Source of the DNA: Mycobacterium pinniadriaticum
Lineage (GTDB): Bacteria > Actinomycetota > Actinomycetes > Mycobacteriales > Mycobacteriaceae
Direction: 5' to 3'
DNA length: 64,000 nt
Assembly: GCF_026242045.1 (NCBI RefSeq)
Contig: NZ_JAPJDO010000033.1
Span: 1-64,000, forward strand
Shown here: positions 53,766 to 63,200 of the stretch, in pieces
Layout: every line of letters begins with the position of its first letter
Numbering within the stretch: the first letter of the stretch is position 1
Notes under the pieces: generated by a model
The model's database searches: none
What the model was told of the DNA's origin: nothing
What the model saw: the letters and a program-made list of their open reading frames with translations, nothing else
Translations under genes and position numbers: made by a program

Positions 53766-56554
53766 GCCGCACCGCAGATCGATGCGGACCCTTGTAGTCC
53801 ATACCGGCTCTTCTCGGCGTCGGTGAGTTCGCGGCGATGTACCGCGCACCCTTCGGCGATCCAGTCCGAGGGATCCAGCGACCACGTCACCAACCGCCCG
53901 TCGGCGACCGAGGCCGTCACCGCGATGTCCTCGCCGACAGCGAGACTGGGGGCCAGCCCGAACCCCTGCCCGGCATCGCGGGACACCGCCGTCAACGGCC
54001 GGTCAGACATCCGGGTGCGGGTGGCGAGATCCCAGAAGATGATGCTGCCGTCCTCGGAGGTGCCGACCAGTTCTTGGGCGCCGTGGAAGGCGAGGTCGGT
54101 CACCCGCTTGGCGACCCGCAGGTCATCGCCGCTCTGCTTGCCGGTCTCGACATCGATCAGACGCACGGGGCCGCTCCACAACGCCACCGCGACGGTCTTG
54201 CCGTCCGGGGAGACCGCCACGAAACGGCTTTGGTCGTCGGCGATGTCCACGGTCGTGCGCGCACCGTCGGACAGTGAACTGATGATCAACTGATTACTCC
54301 CACCGATCACCAGGCGGGAACCGTCGGGGGTGAATGCCAGCCCGAAACCCAAAGGAGAACCCTCGATTTCACCGCTTTGGATCAGTTTTTCGCCATCCAG
54401 CCGCCACAGCCGGGTGGGTGCGGCGTCAAACGATTGAGTGTCGGTATCCATCGACCTGGTTGCTACCGTGGCGCCGTCGGGGTCGACCGCGAGCTGGCTC
54501 GCCGCGCCGCTGGGCGCCACCGGAGTCACCGTCGCCGACCCGCCAGCACCGTCCCAGACCGCGACCGTGCCGTCGGTGGTGCTGGCCAGCACCCGGCGGC
54601 CGTCCGGGGTGAACACGATCCGGTCGATGAGTCCGGCGACAGGCACCGACGCCGCGGTGGGGTCGGGCTTACCCGGCGTGGTGAGCACCAGTTCGCTTTC
54701 CGGTTTGTCGGCGCCGTGGGCGGCGGTCGCCACCGCCAGCCGATCGCCGCCGGGCGACAGTGCCACCGCGATGGCGTCGGCCCACCCGGGCACCGGCCTG
54801 GCCAGTGGCCGGCGTTGGTCGGGGCCGTAGTCGAGCAGCAGGGCACCGCCGGCGGTGCCGCCGACCACACCGTGCAACGGGTTCGCCGGATCCCATGCGA
54901 CGGCGGTGGCTCCCTGCTCGTCCACCCGGGTCGGCGCCAGCACCGCCTCTCCGGTGAGGTGATTCCAGTAGAGGATGAACCCGTCGTCGGACACCGACGC
55001 CACCGAACCGGCCTCCGGAGGATCCCCGGTCACGGCGAGTCCGCGCACCTCGTCGGCGTGCAACTTGACTAGCCCGGCCGCTGTCATGACGCCGTCGGCG
55101 GCGCTCCAGAACCCGATCGTGCCGTCGGTGGCGCCGGTGACAACGGTGCCGTCGTCGACAACGGCCAGCGCCGATACCCAGGTACCGGGCACACCGCTGG
55201 CGTCGGCCTGCTCCCAGACCGGCCGCCCCGGCGCGTCGAGGTTGAACCGCCGCACCCCGCCGTATTGACCGGCGGCCAGCAGTGCGCCGTCGGGTGTCCA
55301 GGCCAGCGCGGTGACCCAGCGGTGGTCCCCCACCCCGTCGGGCACCGCCGGGAAACGCAGCGCCGGTTTCGGGTCGGTCGGTTCCCAAACGACGACATCA
55401 CCGGAGACGGTGCCCGCCGCGATCCGGCCCGTCGCCGGGTCGACGGCCAGGGATCGCACGGCATCGGGGGCGGCGCGCACCACCACCGGTGTGAAATCGG
55501 CGCCGACGGTGGTCACCGTGACGCCGTCGGTGGCGACGACCGCGTCGCTGCCCCGTCGCGCCGGAGCCATGGCCACGATTTCACCGCCGAACGCGGGATC
55601 CAGCCGGCCGAGATCGGAACCGTCGGAGAATCTCCGCGCCAGCACCGTGCCGTCCGCCGTGCCGATCCACACCCGGTCGGCCGCGTCGGTGAGGGCCACC
55701 GCGGTGGCCGGGGACTCGGTCGGGATCCGCTGTTTGAACTCGGGCAGGTTGGCCACCGAGGTGAGCAACGCCGACTCCGTCTGGGCGCTGTGGTCGAGCT
55801 GGTAGCCGTGCGCGGCGAGCAGGAAGGCCAGGTCGGGCCGCTCGAGTTCGGTGCCGCTCTGGGCGGCGAGCCGCTGCGCCTCGGCCTGAATTCGTCTCTG
55901 CTCGGCGCGGTTCGCGTTGTAGACCGCGATACCGGCACCGGTGACCGCGGCGACGGTCAACAGGATCAAGGCCGTCACCGCCGCCCGGGCTATCCGCAGG
56001 GTACGGCGGTGCTGGCGGACGTCCTCGCCTTCGATGTCGTCCTTGGTCCGGCCGTGCAGCGGTGCTGCCACCTCGGCCACCGCATCGCGGAACCGACTGT
56101 TGCGCAGGTCGAGTTGCTCGTCCTCGCGGGCCCAGCGTAGATCCAGGTGGCGGGGCTCGTCGGTGAACACTCCGCGCAACGCCGGGGGTACCGCATCGGA
56201 GTCCGCCGTGAAATCGACGGCATCGGGATCCCACTGCCAATGCCCTTCGGTGAGCACCGGCAGGATCCGGTCCAGCGATCGATTGGCCTTCCAGTGTTCG
56301 ATCTCGCGGTTGACCCACACCGAGTTGGCCGCCTGCGGCGAGGTGAGCAACAGAAACCACTCGGAGTCGTCCAGGGCGCGCACGATGGCCGCCCACAGGT
56401 GCGGGTCCACCGCGAGACCGGTCTGATCGCGGAAAACCTCCAGTGACCGGCGCCGGTACCAAGGCTTGGCAAGCCGTTGCAGCGCCTTCTGCAGTGCCGG
56501 GGCCAACTGTCCATCCGCGGCGTGGGAATACGAGATGAAGGCGTCGTAGCGCAT
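53753..56554 (-). CDS. TIR - TM - WD40 protein
   Basis: 933 residues from ATG 56554; the open frame to 56653 adds unrelated residues. N-terminal TIR (about 1-130, MRYDAFISYSH, then ANSVWVNREIEHW with the catalytic-type Glu), a linker, one membrane helix (about 187-210) followed by a charged helix with AEAQRLAAQSG, and a C-terminal WD40-type propeller (about 260-910). Unlike the protein at 48913 it has no ATPase. The TIR would face the cytosol if the propeller is outside, or the reverse; sequence does not decide. Probably a sensor with NAD+-cleaving output. Confidence 0.86.
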   Translation of the reverse strand: MRYDAFISYSHAADGQLAPALQKALQRLAKPWYRRRSLEVFRDQTGLAVDPHLWAAIVRALDDSEWFLLLTSPQAANSVWVNREIEHWKANRSLDRILPVLTEGHWQWDPDAVDFTADSDAVPPALRGVFTDEPRHLDLRWAREDEQLDLRNSRFRDAVAEVAAPLHGRTKDDIEGEDVRQHRRTLRIARAAVTALILLTVAAVTGAGIAVYNANRAEQRRIQAEAQRLAAQSGTELERPDLAFLLAAHGYQLDHSAQTESALLTSVANLPEFKQRIPTESPATAVALTDAADRVWIGTADGTVLARRFSDGSDLGRLDPAFGGEIVAMAPARRGSDAVVATDGVTVTTVGADFTPVVVRAAPDAVRSLAVDPATGRIAAGTVSGDVVVWEPTDPKPALRFPAVPDGVGDHRWVTALAWTPDGALLAAGQYGGVRRFNLDAPGRPVWEQADASGVPGTWVSALAVVDDGTVVTGATDGTIGFWSAADGVMTAAGLVKLHADEVRGLAVTGDPPEAGSVASVSDDGFILYWNHLTGEAVLAPTRVDEQGATAVAWDPANPLHGVVGGTAGGALLLDYGPDQRRPLARPVPGWADAIAVALSPGGDRLAVATAAHGADKPESELVLTTPGKPDPTAASVPVAGLIDRIVFTPDGRRVLASTTDGTVAVWDGAGGSATVTPVAPSGAASQLAVDPDGATVATRSMDTDTQSFDAAPTRLWRLDGEKLIQSGEIEGSPLGFGLAFTPDGSRLVIGGSNQLIISSLSDGARTTVDIADDQSRFVAVSPDGKTVAVALWSGPVRLIDVETGKQSGDDLRVAKRVTDLAFHGAQELVGTSEDGSIIFWDLATRTRMSDRPLTAVSRDAGQGFGLAPSLAVGEDIAVTASVADGRLVTWSLDPSDWIAEGCAVHRRELTDAEKSRYGLQGSASICGAAQKN

Positions 56555-56659
56555 AACGGTGACGAGTATGCCGTCACTCGGGACCCGACGCGCCGAGTTC
56601 AGTATGGTCCCGCCGAATGGTGGTCCCGCCGAATGGCCGGCGCGTGCGACCATCGCGAC

Positions 56660-57565
56660 GTGACCTCATCGAACCGTGATACCGGCGCACATCCCGACCC
56701 GCGCACCGCCGCCTCGCTGAGCGCCGAACTCCATGCCGCGTTCACCCTCAGCGATGCCGGCGAGGGTGTGTTGCGGGCCCCGTACTTCACCGAGCGACGC
56801 GGGGTCGTCTTCGGCGGCCAGATGGTGGGCCAGGCGGTCGTCGCCGCCAGCCGATGCATTCCGGACAAACGGGTGCGGTCGGCGCAAACCGTCTTCGCCA
56901 GGGGCGCCCGACTCGACCAACCTGTCGATATCCGGGTCGAGCCGATGCACCAGGGACGCAATATCGCCAGCGCCACAGTGACATTCGCCCAGAACGACCG
57001 ACTATGTGCGCGCTCACTGGTCCTGCTCGACGTCGCGGAACCAGACCTGGTCCGCCATCAGATCCCGATGCCCGCCGCACCCGCCCCGGATGCGGCGAAG
57101 GCTGTCCCCCACTGGCTTGCGGCCCCGCAGACCATCGTCGTGGGCGACGTGGACATCGCCGACCCCGCACAGACCGGACCGCCGTCATTACAGCTGTGGA
57201 TTCGCTTCCCCGATGCACCGGTCGACGACACGACGATGGCACGAGCACTGCTGTCGCACGCCAGTGACGGCTGGCTCATCGCCACCGCGATGCGCCCCCA
57301 TGCCGGCCTTGGCCAGTCGATGGCCCATACCGAGGTGTCGACCGGTGTACTGACCCAGGACATCACCTTCCACGACGAGTTCGACGCTCGGCAGTGGCTG
57401 CTCATCGATCACGAGTCGTTGGCAACCGGTGCCGGACGGGCCTATGGACGCGGCCATGTCTTCACCGAGGACGGCCGGCTGGTCGCATCCTTCGTTCAGG
57501 AGGCCCTGCTGCGCCGGTTCCCGAATGGGCAGGACAGCCGTGGGAAGACGTCCACGATCTTCTAA
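56660..57565 (+). CDS. acyl-CoA thioesterase family protein (double hotdog)
   Basis: 301 residues from GTG 56660 (the longer frame from 56477 is shadow of the TIR gene). Two hotdog repeats: the first includes RRGVVFGGQMVGQAVVAA with the HotDog Asn/Gly pattern and VRSAQTVFARGARLDQPVDI, the second ATAMRPHAGLGQSM and LIDHESLATGAGRAYGRGHV. This is TesB/acyl-CoA thioesterase II architecture, hydrolysing acyl-CoAs. Divergent from the TIR-TM-WD40 gene. Confidence 0.85.
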   Translation: MTSSNRDTGAHPDPRTAASLSAELHAAFTLSDAGEGVLRAPYFTERRGVVFGGQMVGQAVVAASRCIPDKRVRSAQTVFARGARLDQPVDIRVEPMHQGRNIASATVTFAQNDRLCARSLVLLDVAEPDLVRHQIPMPAAPAPDAAKAVPHWLAAPQTIVVGDVDIADPAQTGPPSLQLWIRFPDAPVDDTTMARALLSHASDGWLIATAMRPHAGLGQSMAHTEVSTGVLTQDITFHDEFDARQWLLIDHESLATGAGRAYGRGHVFTEDGRLVASFVQEALLRRFPNGQDSRGKTSTIF

Positions 57566-57753
57566 GCCGATAGCCCCAACGTGTAGGACGTCATCGACAG
57601 CGACCCGTACCCGTGCGCGCTGATCACGAGGATCGCGCGCGGTCTCCCGATCGATTCGAGCGCCGACCGGCCGAACGCACGCCACGCCGAGGTGTACCGA
57701 GTGAGCTCCAGCGCGTTCATCGGGCTGCCGTGCCCGATGAACGCCGCCGGCAT
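57562..57753 (-). pseudogene. truncated DODA-type extradiol dioxygenase fragment
   Basis: From ATG 57753 the peptide MPAAFIGHGSPMNALE, then SAWRAFGRSALESIGRPRAI and LVISAH, is the N-terminus of 4,5-DOPA dioxygenase extradiol (LigB superfamily), including a conserved His of the metal site (GHGSP) and ISAH. The normal protein has about 255-265 residues; here unrelated residues follow ISAH and it stops at 63. Most of the gene is lost at the junction with the thioesterase gene (4-bp overlap of ends). It sits 22 bp downstream of phyH on the same strand. Confidence 0.75.
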
Positions 57754-57775
57754 GACTGCGGCCGCGGGCCCAGTA

Positions 57776-58663
57776 TCACTCGCTGTGGGTGAGCTGCTCG
57801 GCGAATGCGGCGCCTGCATTGCCGTTGAGGTTGGTGGCGTCGAATCCGTAGCCGACCGCGTCTCCACGGATCGCGCGCAGCGGGTCTTCGAAGTCGCGGA
57901 AGTACCCCATCGCCCACGCGCCTTCTTGGTAGCCGATCAACTTCAGCAGGTCGTCGTCGAGGGTGCGCGCGACTTCCGTTGGCACCGAGAGGAATTGGTT
58001 CTCCTCCTGACGAACCCAGCCCACGCAGTAGTTGACGTTGATGGCGCGCCGGATCTTCTCGCTGCGGTTGGCGGCGCCGCTGTGCACGATCTTTCCGGAA
58101 TAGATCAGCACCGATCCTCGCGACATCTCGGCCTGCAGGCACTCGTCGTCGGCGTAATCGGTCGGCTTCTTATCGCCGACCTGACTGCCGGGCACCACTC
58201 GCGTGGCACCCATCTCGGCGGTGTAGTCGGTCATCGCCCACAGGGTGTTGCACTGCACGTGGTAGTCGTCGGGAAACGGGTAGAAGTCGAATGCGTTCTG
58301 GTCGCGGTGCAACGCCTGGTCCGATTCGCCCGGCTCGATCGAGATCACCTGGGTCAGCATCAGCTGAAAAGCGCTGGCATGACCGAGAAAGTCGCCGCAC
58401 ACACCCAGGATCGACGGGTTCTGAATCAGCCTGCGGCAGGCCGCCGAACGGGCCACCAGCGCACCGGTGCGGCGGGTCTTGCGGCCGATCATCGCGTTGT
58501 AGCCCATCGGCGTCGCGTCGAGGTAGGGCCCGAGTTCGTCGTCGATGGCGTCCATCAGCGAGTCCGGAACCAGGTTGTCGACGATGACGTAGCCGTCGGT
58601 GCGGAGAAGGTCGGCTAGCTCGGCGGGTGACGTGGCAGCCGGAACATGGTTCAACGCGGTCAT
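57776..58663 (-). CDS. phytanoyl-CoA dioxygenase (PhyH)-family protein
   Basis: A 295-residue Fe(II)/2-oxoglutarate oxygenase fold: HxD iron motif in LHRDQNAFDFYPFPDD (about residues 118-133), distal His in GKIVHSGAANRS and the Arg that binds 2-oxoglutarate a few residues later. Members hydroxylate lipids or small molecules. It was probably co-transcribed with the now truncated DODA gene. Substrate unknown. Confidence 0.88.
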   Translation of the reverse strand: MTALNHVPAATSPAELADLLRTDGYVIVDNLVPDSLMDAIDDELGPYLDATPMGYNAMIGRKTRRTGALVARSAACRRLIQNPSILGVCGDFLGHASAFQLMLTQVISIEPGESDQALHRDQNAFDFYPFPDDYHVQCNTLWAMTDYTAEMGATRVVPGSQVGDKKPTDYADDECLQAEMSRGSVLIYSGKIVHSGAANRSEKIRRAINVNYCVGWVRQEENQFLSVPTEVARTLDDDLLKLIGYQEGAWAMGYFRDFEDPLRAIRGDAVGYGFDATNLNGNAGAAFAEQLTHSE

Positions 58664-58729
58664 AAGTCCAATTATCTCGGAGCAAGTGTGTTGACCAGGT
58701 AAAACGGGGTCACACGCCCGTTACGCCGT

Positions 58730-59437
58730 CTATTGTCTGCCGCGCTTGGTCGGCTTACGGGCGACCTTGCCGGCGGCGGCGCGGGCAGCCTGTTTGGCCA
58801 GCGTCTTCTCCCGCGCGGTGCGCTTCGGTGCGGGCTGGGCCTGCCCCCGCGAGGAACCGGGCTTGCGGCCCCGCACGATCCCGGTGAACTCCTCGACCAG
58901 GTCCGACTGCGCCCCTTCGGGGAATGCCAGCGCCACCGAGCACCTCGGCGCGTCGGCGATCGGGCGATACGTGAGGTCCTTGCGGTGATACAGCCGGGCC
59001 AGCGACTGCGGCACGATGAGCGCACCCATGCCTGCCGCGACGAGTTCTATTGCGTCCTGGGTGGTTTCGGGGCGGTGATCGATCGGGGTGCCCGGGGCGT
59101 CAGGCCAGGCGACGACGTTGTCGAGTGGCAGCAGGATCGGCTCGTCGTCGAGGTCCGCGGAGCTGATCTCGTCGACTGTGGACAGAAGGTGATCGGTGGG
59201 CACCACCGCCACCGTCGTCTCCTCGTAGAGCGGGATGACGGCCAAGGCGGCGGTGTCGGCGGGCAGTCGGATCAATGCCACGTCGACGGTGCCCGCCCGT
59301 ACTTCGGCGGCCGCGTCCGCCGCTTCCACGGCGCGCAATGTCAGCGGGATGTCGGGGTGGCGCTGCGCCCAGGTCCGCGCCCACTTGGCCGGCGTCCCGC
59401 CAGGGACGTATCCGAGGGTGAGCGAGGCCTGGGTCAC
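58730..59437 (-). CDS. LysR substrate-binding-domain protein without DNA-binding domain
   Basis: 235 residues. Residues 1-190 form a LysR-type effector domain (LTLGYVPGGTPAKWARTW, GTVDVALIRLP, ELVAAGMGALIVPQSLARL), but no N-terminal winged-helix HTH precedes it: the frame starts at GTG 59437 and the next 25 bp lead directly to the divergent gene. A Lys/Arg-rich tail (about 195-235, with KRTAREKTLAKQAARAAAGK) could bind DNA or RNA non-specifically. This is a known free-standing actinobacterial type; the role is unknown. Confidence 0.85.
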   Translation of the reverse strand: MTQASLTLGYVPGGTPAKWARTWAQRHPDIPLTLRAVEAADAAAEVRAGTVDVALIRLPADTAALAVIPLYEETTVAVVPTDHLLSTVDEISSADLDDEPILLPLDNVVAWPDAPGTPIDHRPETTQDAIELVAAGMGALIVPQSLARLYHRKDLTYRPIADAPRCSVALAFPEGAQSDLVEEFTGIVRGRKPGSSRGQAQPAPKRTAREKTLAKQAARAAAGKVARKPTKRGRQ

Positions 59438-59462
59438 CGCCTCAGGCTATAGGCTGACGGGC

Positions 59463-59843
59463 ATGAGCAGGCCCAACGCGCAGTCGATGAAACCCGCGAC
59501 GGCGGCCAAGAAGCTGGACGTGTACCTGCCGGCGACGCCCGCGGAATTCCAGGTGAACGCGATCACCCGCGATGAGCTCGCCGCGTTGCAGGCCGACCCG
59601 CCGCAGTGGCTCAAGGACCTCCGCAAGAACGGGCCGCACCCGAAGAACTTGGTGGCGGCCAAGCTTGGTGTCTCGATCGCCGGCCTGGCGCGCGGCGGCG
59701 TGCTTGATGCGCTGACCACCGAGCAGATTGATGCGCTGCTCGCCGAGAAGCCGGACTGGCTGATCGCCGAACGCGAGAGCTACCAGAACGTGCTGGCCGA
59801 GGAGCGTCGGGTCAAGGCACTGCGCGCGGAAAAGGCTCGCTGA
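59463..59843 (+). CDS. DUF5997-type small conserved protein
   Basis: 126 residues from ATG 59463; the frame open from 59235 is shadow of the LysR-like gene. The pattern (SMKPATAAKKLDVYLPATP, then FQ, the PPQWLKDLRKNGPHPKNLVA segment and LAEKPDWLIAE) is a conserved actinobacterial DUF. The start is only 25 bp from the divergent LysR-like start; TATAGGCT lies just before ATG, so the transcript may be leaderless. Function unknown. Confidence 0.8.
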   Translation: MSRPNAQSMKPATAAKKLDVYLPATPAEFQVNAITRDELAALQADPPQWLKDLRKNGPHPKNLVAAKLGVSIAGLARGGVLDALTTEQIDALLAEKPDWLIAERESYQNVLAEERRVKALRAEKAR

Positions 59844-59869
59844 GCTGACCTCGAGCACTCGATCCAGAA

Positions 59870-59901
59870 CTGAGAGCGAAGAAATCGCGAAAGGCTCACT
59901 C
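59870..59901 (+). terminator. possible terminator hairpin after the DUF5997 gene
   Basis: GAGAGCGA (59870-59877) pairs with TCACTCTC (59894-59901) with one mismatch, about 27 bp after the stop codon. The 16-base loop is long and no T-run follows, so this is weak; mycobacterial terminators often lack a T-run. Confidence 0.3.
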
Positions 59902-60217
59902 TCACGTCTGAGTCGATGCGATGGGTGCGACGTCCAAACGCGCGCTACAGCCCGCGAGATTCGCTATTTCGCCTGACTTTCACAGGCTCGTCAGCAGGGT
60001 AACCCTGGATAGCAGGAGGTGGCTTTTCCGGTTCTACCCGTACGCTCTTTAGCGCATCTCACTACTAGTTTTCTCATAGGCATGGCCTCCTTTGCGATTG
60101 TCGTTGACAGGTATCCAATAACTTCCGATACTGCGAAACCCACGAGAAAGCTCAAGGGCCCAACGGTCATAAGCACTGCGGCCGCCATCATCAGCCTGAG
60201 AACACCACCTCCCAGGG

Positions 60218-60237
60218 ACGCCAACCGTAGTCGGCGT
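60218..60237 (-). terminator. tetraloop hairpin downstream of nrdE
   Basis: On the minus-strand transcript the 20 bases 60237-60218 fold as ACGCCGAC, UACG loop, GUUGGCGU: eight pairs including one G-U, closed by C-G around a UNCG-type loop, which is unusually stable. It lies 30-49 bases after the nrdE stop. No U-run follows, as is common in mycobacteria. Confidence 0.55.
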
Positions 60238-60266
60238 TTCGGCAAATCAGTTTGAAGCGCCGCGCC

Positions 60267-63200
60267 CTACAACATGCAGCTGACGCAACCCTCCACCTCA
60301 GTGCCCTCAAGCGCCATTTGGCGCAGCCGGATGTAGTACAGCGTCTTGATTCCCTTGCGCCAGGCGTAGATCTGCGCCTTGTTGACATCGCGGGTGTTGG
60401 CGGTGTCCTTGAAGAACAGCGTCAGACTCAGCCCCTGGTCCACATGCTGGGTGGCCGCGGCGTAGGTGTCGATGATCTTCTCGTAGCCGATCTCATAGGC
60501 GTCCTGGTAGTACTCCAGGTTGTCGTTGGTCATGTAGGGCGCCGGGTAGTAGACGCGACCGATCTTGCCTTCCTTGCGGATCTCCACCTTGCTGGCCACC
60601 GGATGGATCGAGCTGGTGGAGTGGTTGATGTAGGAGATCGACCCGGTCGGCGGCACCGCCTGCAGGTTCTGGTTGTAGATGCCGTTGGCCTGCACCGACT
60701 CCTTGAGCCGCAGCCAATCCTCGTGGGTGGGAATGCGAATGCCCGCATCGGCGAAGAGCTCGCGGACCCGCTCGGTCGCCGGCTCCCACACCTGCTCGGT
60801 GTACTTGTCGAAGAACTCACCGCTGGCGTACTTCGACTTCTCGAAGCCCTTGAACGCCGTCCCCCGCTCGATGGCGATCTTGTTCGACGCCCGCAGCGCG
60901 TGGTAGAGCACCGTGTAGAAGTACATGTTGGTGAAGTCGACACCCTCTTCGGATCCGTAGAAGATCCGTTCGCGCGCAAGGTATCCGTGCAGATTCATCT
61001 GCCCGAGCCCGATGGCGTGCGAGTCGTTGTTGCCCTGCTCGATCGAGGGCACCGACCAGATGTGGGTCTGGTCGCTGACCGCGGTCAGCCCGCGGATGGC
61101 CACCTCGATGGTCTTCGCGAAGTCCGGCGAATCCATCGCCTTGGCGATGTTCAGCGAGCCGAGGTTGCAGGAGATGTCCTTGCCCACCTTGGAATACGAC
61201 AGATCCTCGTTGAACTCCGAGGGTGTGGACACCTGCAGGATCTCCGAGCACAGGTTGGAGTGGGTGATCTTGCCGTCGATGGGATTGGCCCGGTTCACCG
61301 TGTCCTCGTACATGATGTACGGGTAGCCCGACTCGAACTGCAGCTCGGCCAGCGTCTGGAAGAACTCACGCGCCTTGATCTTGGTCTTGCGGATCCGGCC
61401 GTCGTTGACCATCTCGTGGTACTTCTCGGTGACCGAGATGTCGGCGAACGGTACGCCGTAGACCTTTTCGACGTCATAGGGCGAGAACAGGTACATGTCC
61501 TCGTTCTTCTTGGCCAGCTCGAAGGTGATGTCGGGAATCACCACGCCCAGCGAGAGGGTCTTGATGCGGATCTTCTCGTCGGCGTTCTCGCGCTTGGTGT
61601 CCAGGAAGCGGTAGATGTCGGGGTGATGGGCGTGCAGGTAGACCGCGCCCGCACCCTGACGCGCGCCGAGCTGGTTGGCGTAGGAGAACGAGTCCTCCAG
61701 CAGCTTCATGATCGGGATGACACCCGAGCTCTGGTTCTCGATGTTCTTGATCGGGGCGCCGTGCTCGCGAATGTTGGTCAGCAGCAACGCAACTCCACCA
61801 CCGCGCTTGGACAGCTGCAGCGCGGAGTTGATCGAGCGGCCGATCGACTCCATGTTGTCCTCGATGCGCAGCAGGAAGCAGTTGTGCACAACAGCACCGC
61901 GGATCGTGTAGGTGTGCGTGCGCTCGACATGAAGGTTGTAGACGTTCTCCGGAATCTGGTCTGTCTGCTTCAGTTCACGGATTCCATACACATGCCGTCC
62001 ATGGACAACCTGATAGGTTGTGCGCAACGATCCCTTGCGCCCCACATAGTTCTGCAGGTTCTTCCCGACATCGAAGATGAACTCCTCATTGGTGCCCGGC
62101 AATCCGGGAACGAAGACCTGACCGGTGGCATTGCCCGCCTGGTTCACGTACTGCCGAACGACAGACACGATCCCAAGGCGGCGCAAGATCAGTTGCACCT
62201 GGTCGACCAGTTCGGGATTCACCAGGTCGAGCATCATCCCGCCCGTAGTGGTGCACCCGTCGCCGCGGAACAAACCGAGCAACAGGCCGCGCTGGAAGTC
62301 TTCGTTGGCGGTCAGTAGATCATGGGTCAGACGCTTCTCACCGAACCCAGTACCGGCCATGGACAGGAACAGCGAGGCGACGATCTTGCTGTTGCAGATC
62401 ATCCGAACCGACTGATCGGAGAAGCTCTGGTTCAGCGACAAGTCCGTTCCAAAGACCATCTTGAACGAATAGGCCAGGTCCTGTTGATACTCGAGTTCGT
62501 GTGCACCCAGGGTGAAGTGAATCCCGTTGGGCACCAGACCGTCCGAGCCTGATCGTTTCGAGATATGACCTTCGGCGAGGTACCAGCCGAGGATGTGGCC
62601 GAGGTCGAACGATTCCTCGGCATACCGATCCACCGGTATGAAGTTGCGGGTGTGTCGTTGCTTGTTACGGTGCTTGGCGTCGGTGTTGACCTTATGGATC
62701 ATCCCGTCGACGTCTTCGTACGTGCCGGCACCCGCATGGTCCATCAGATCATGAACGCGGACCTTTCGCGTCTCCGTCGGCGCGACAGTCACGATGAAGT
62801 CCATCGCTGGGTCGATGTCTTTCGCCTCGAGCCAGACGAACCCGTTGAAGGGGTCCGCGCCGTCGTCCATGGTGAGGGTCCGGACGTCGCGCGTCGTCCA
62901 CACCAGAATCGGGTGTTCTGGCGTGCACAGGATCGGTTCTTTGTGCCCGAAATGCGAAATAGATACGAGCGCTTGGGAATTCGGATTCCGGACCAGATCC
63001 TCAACCAGCGCAAATGACCCGTCGTGCGACAACACCCGGTCCCCCGCGCGCAACGTCTCGATCGTTTTCGGGCCGTCGGGGGTGTCGATCGGCGTCCCCG
63101 CCGGGAAGCAGCTCACCGGCTCGCCGCGCTGCTTCTTGCCCGAGTTGAGGAACGTCGGGGTGGCCGGCTGGAAGCGGCCGTCGATGATCTCGTCGACCAG

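Larger units (their letters stand above)
59844..60266. other. 423-bp intergenic region downstream of nrdE
   Basis: Less GC-rich than its flanks. It holds a hairpin after the DUF5997 gene and a terminator-like hairpin after nrdE (both listed separately). On the minus strand an ORF from TTG 60245 to 59991 (84 aa) has a hydrophobic segment (MMAAAVLMTVGPLSFLVGF), but no convincing ribosome-binding site, and its first codons lie next to the nrdE hairpin. I do not call it as a gene. No RNA gene is recognisable. Confidence 0.5.

Noticed and set aside
59991-60245. 84-residue minus-strand ORF with a hydrophobic stretch downstream of nrdE
   Set aside because: TTG start without a ribosome-binding site, start codon adjacent to the nrdE hairpin, and no recognisable family. 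A start at the internal ATG pair cannot be fully excluded.
60252-62318. 688-residue plus-strand ORF opposite nrdE
   Set aside because: Antisense shadow of a highly expressed GC-rich gene; its Val/Asp/Leu/Arg-rich content mirrors NrdE codon positions and has no domain.
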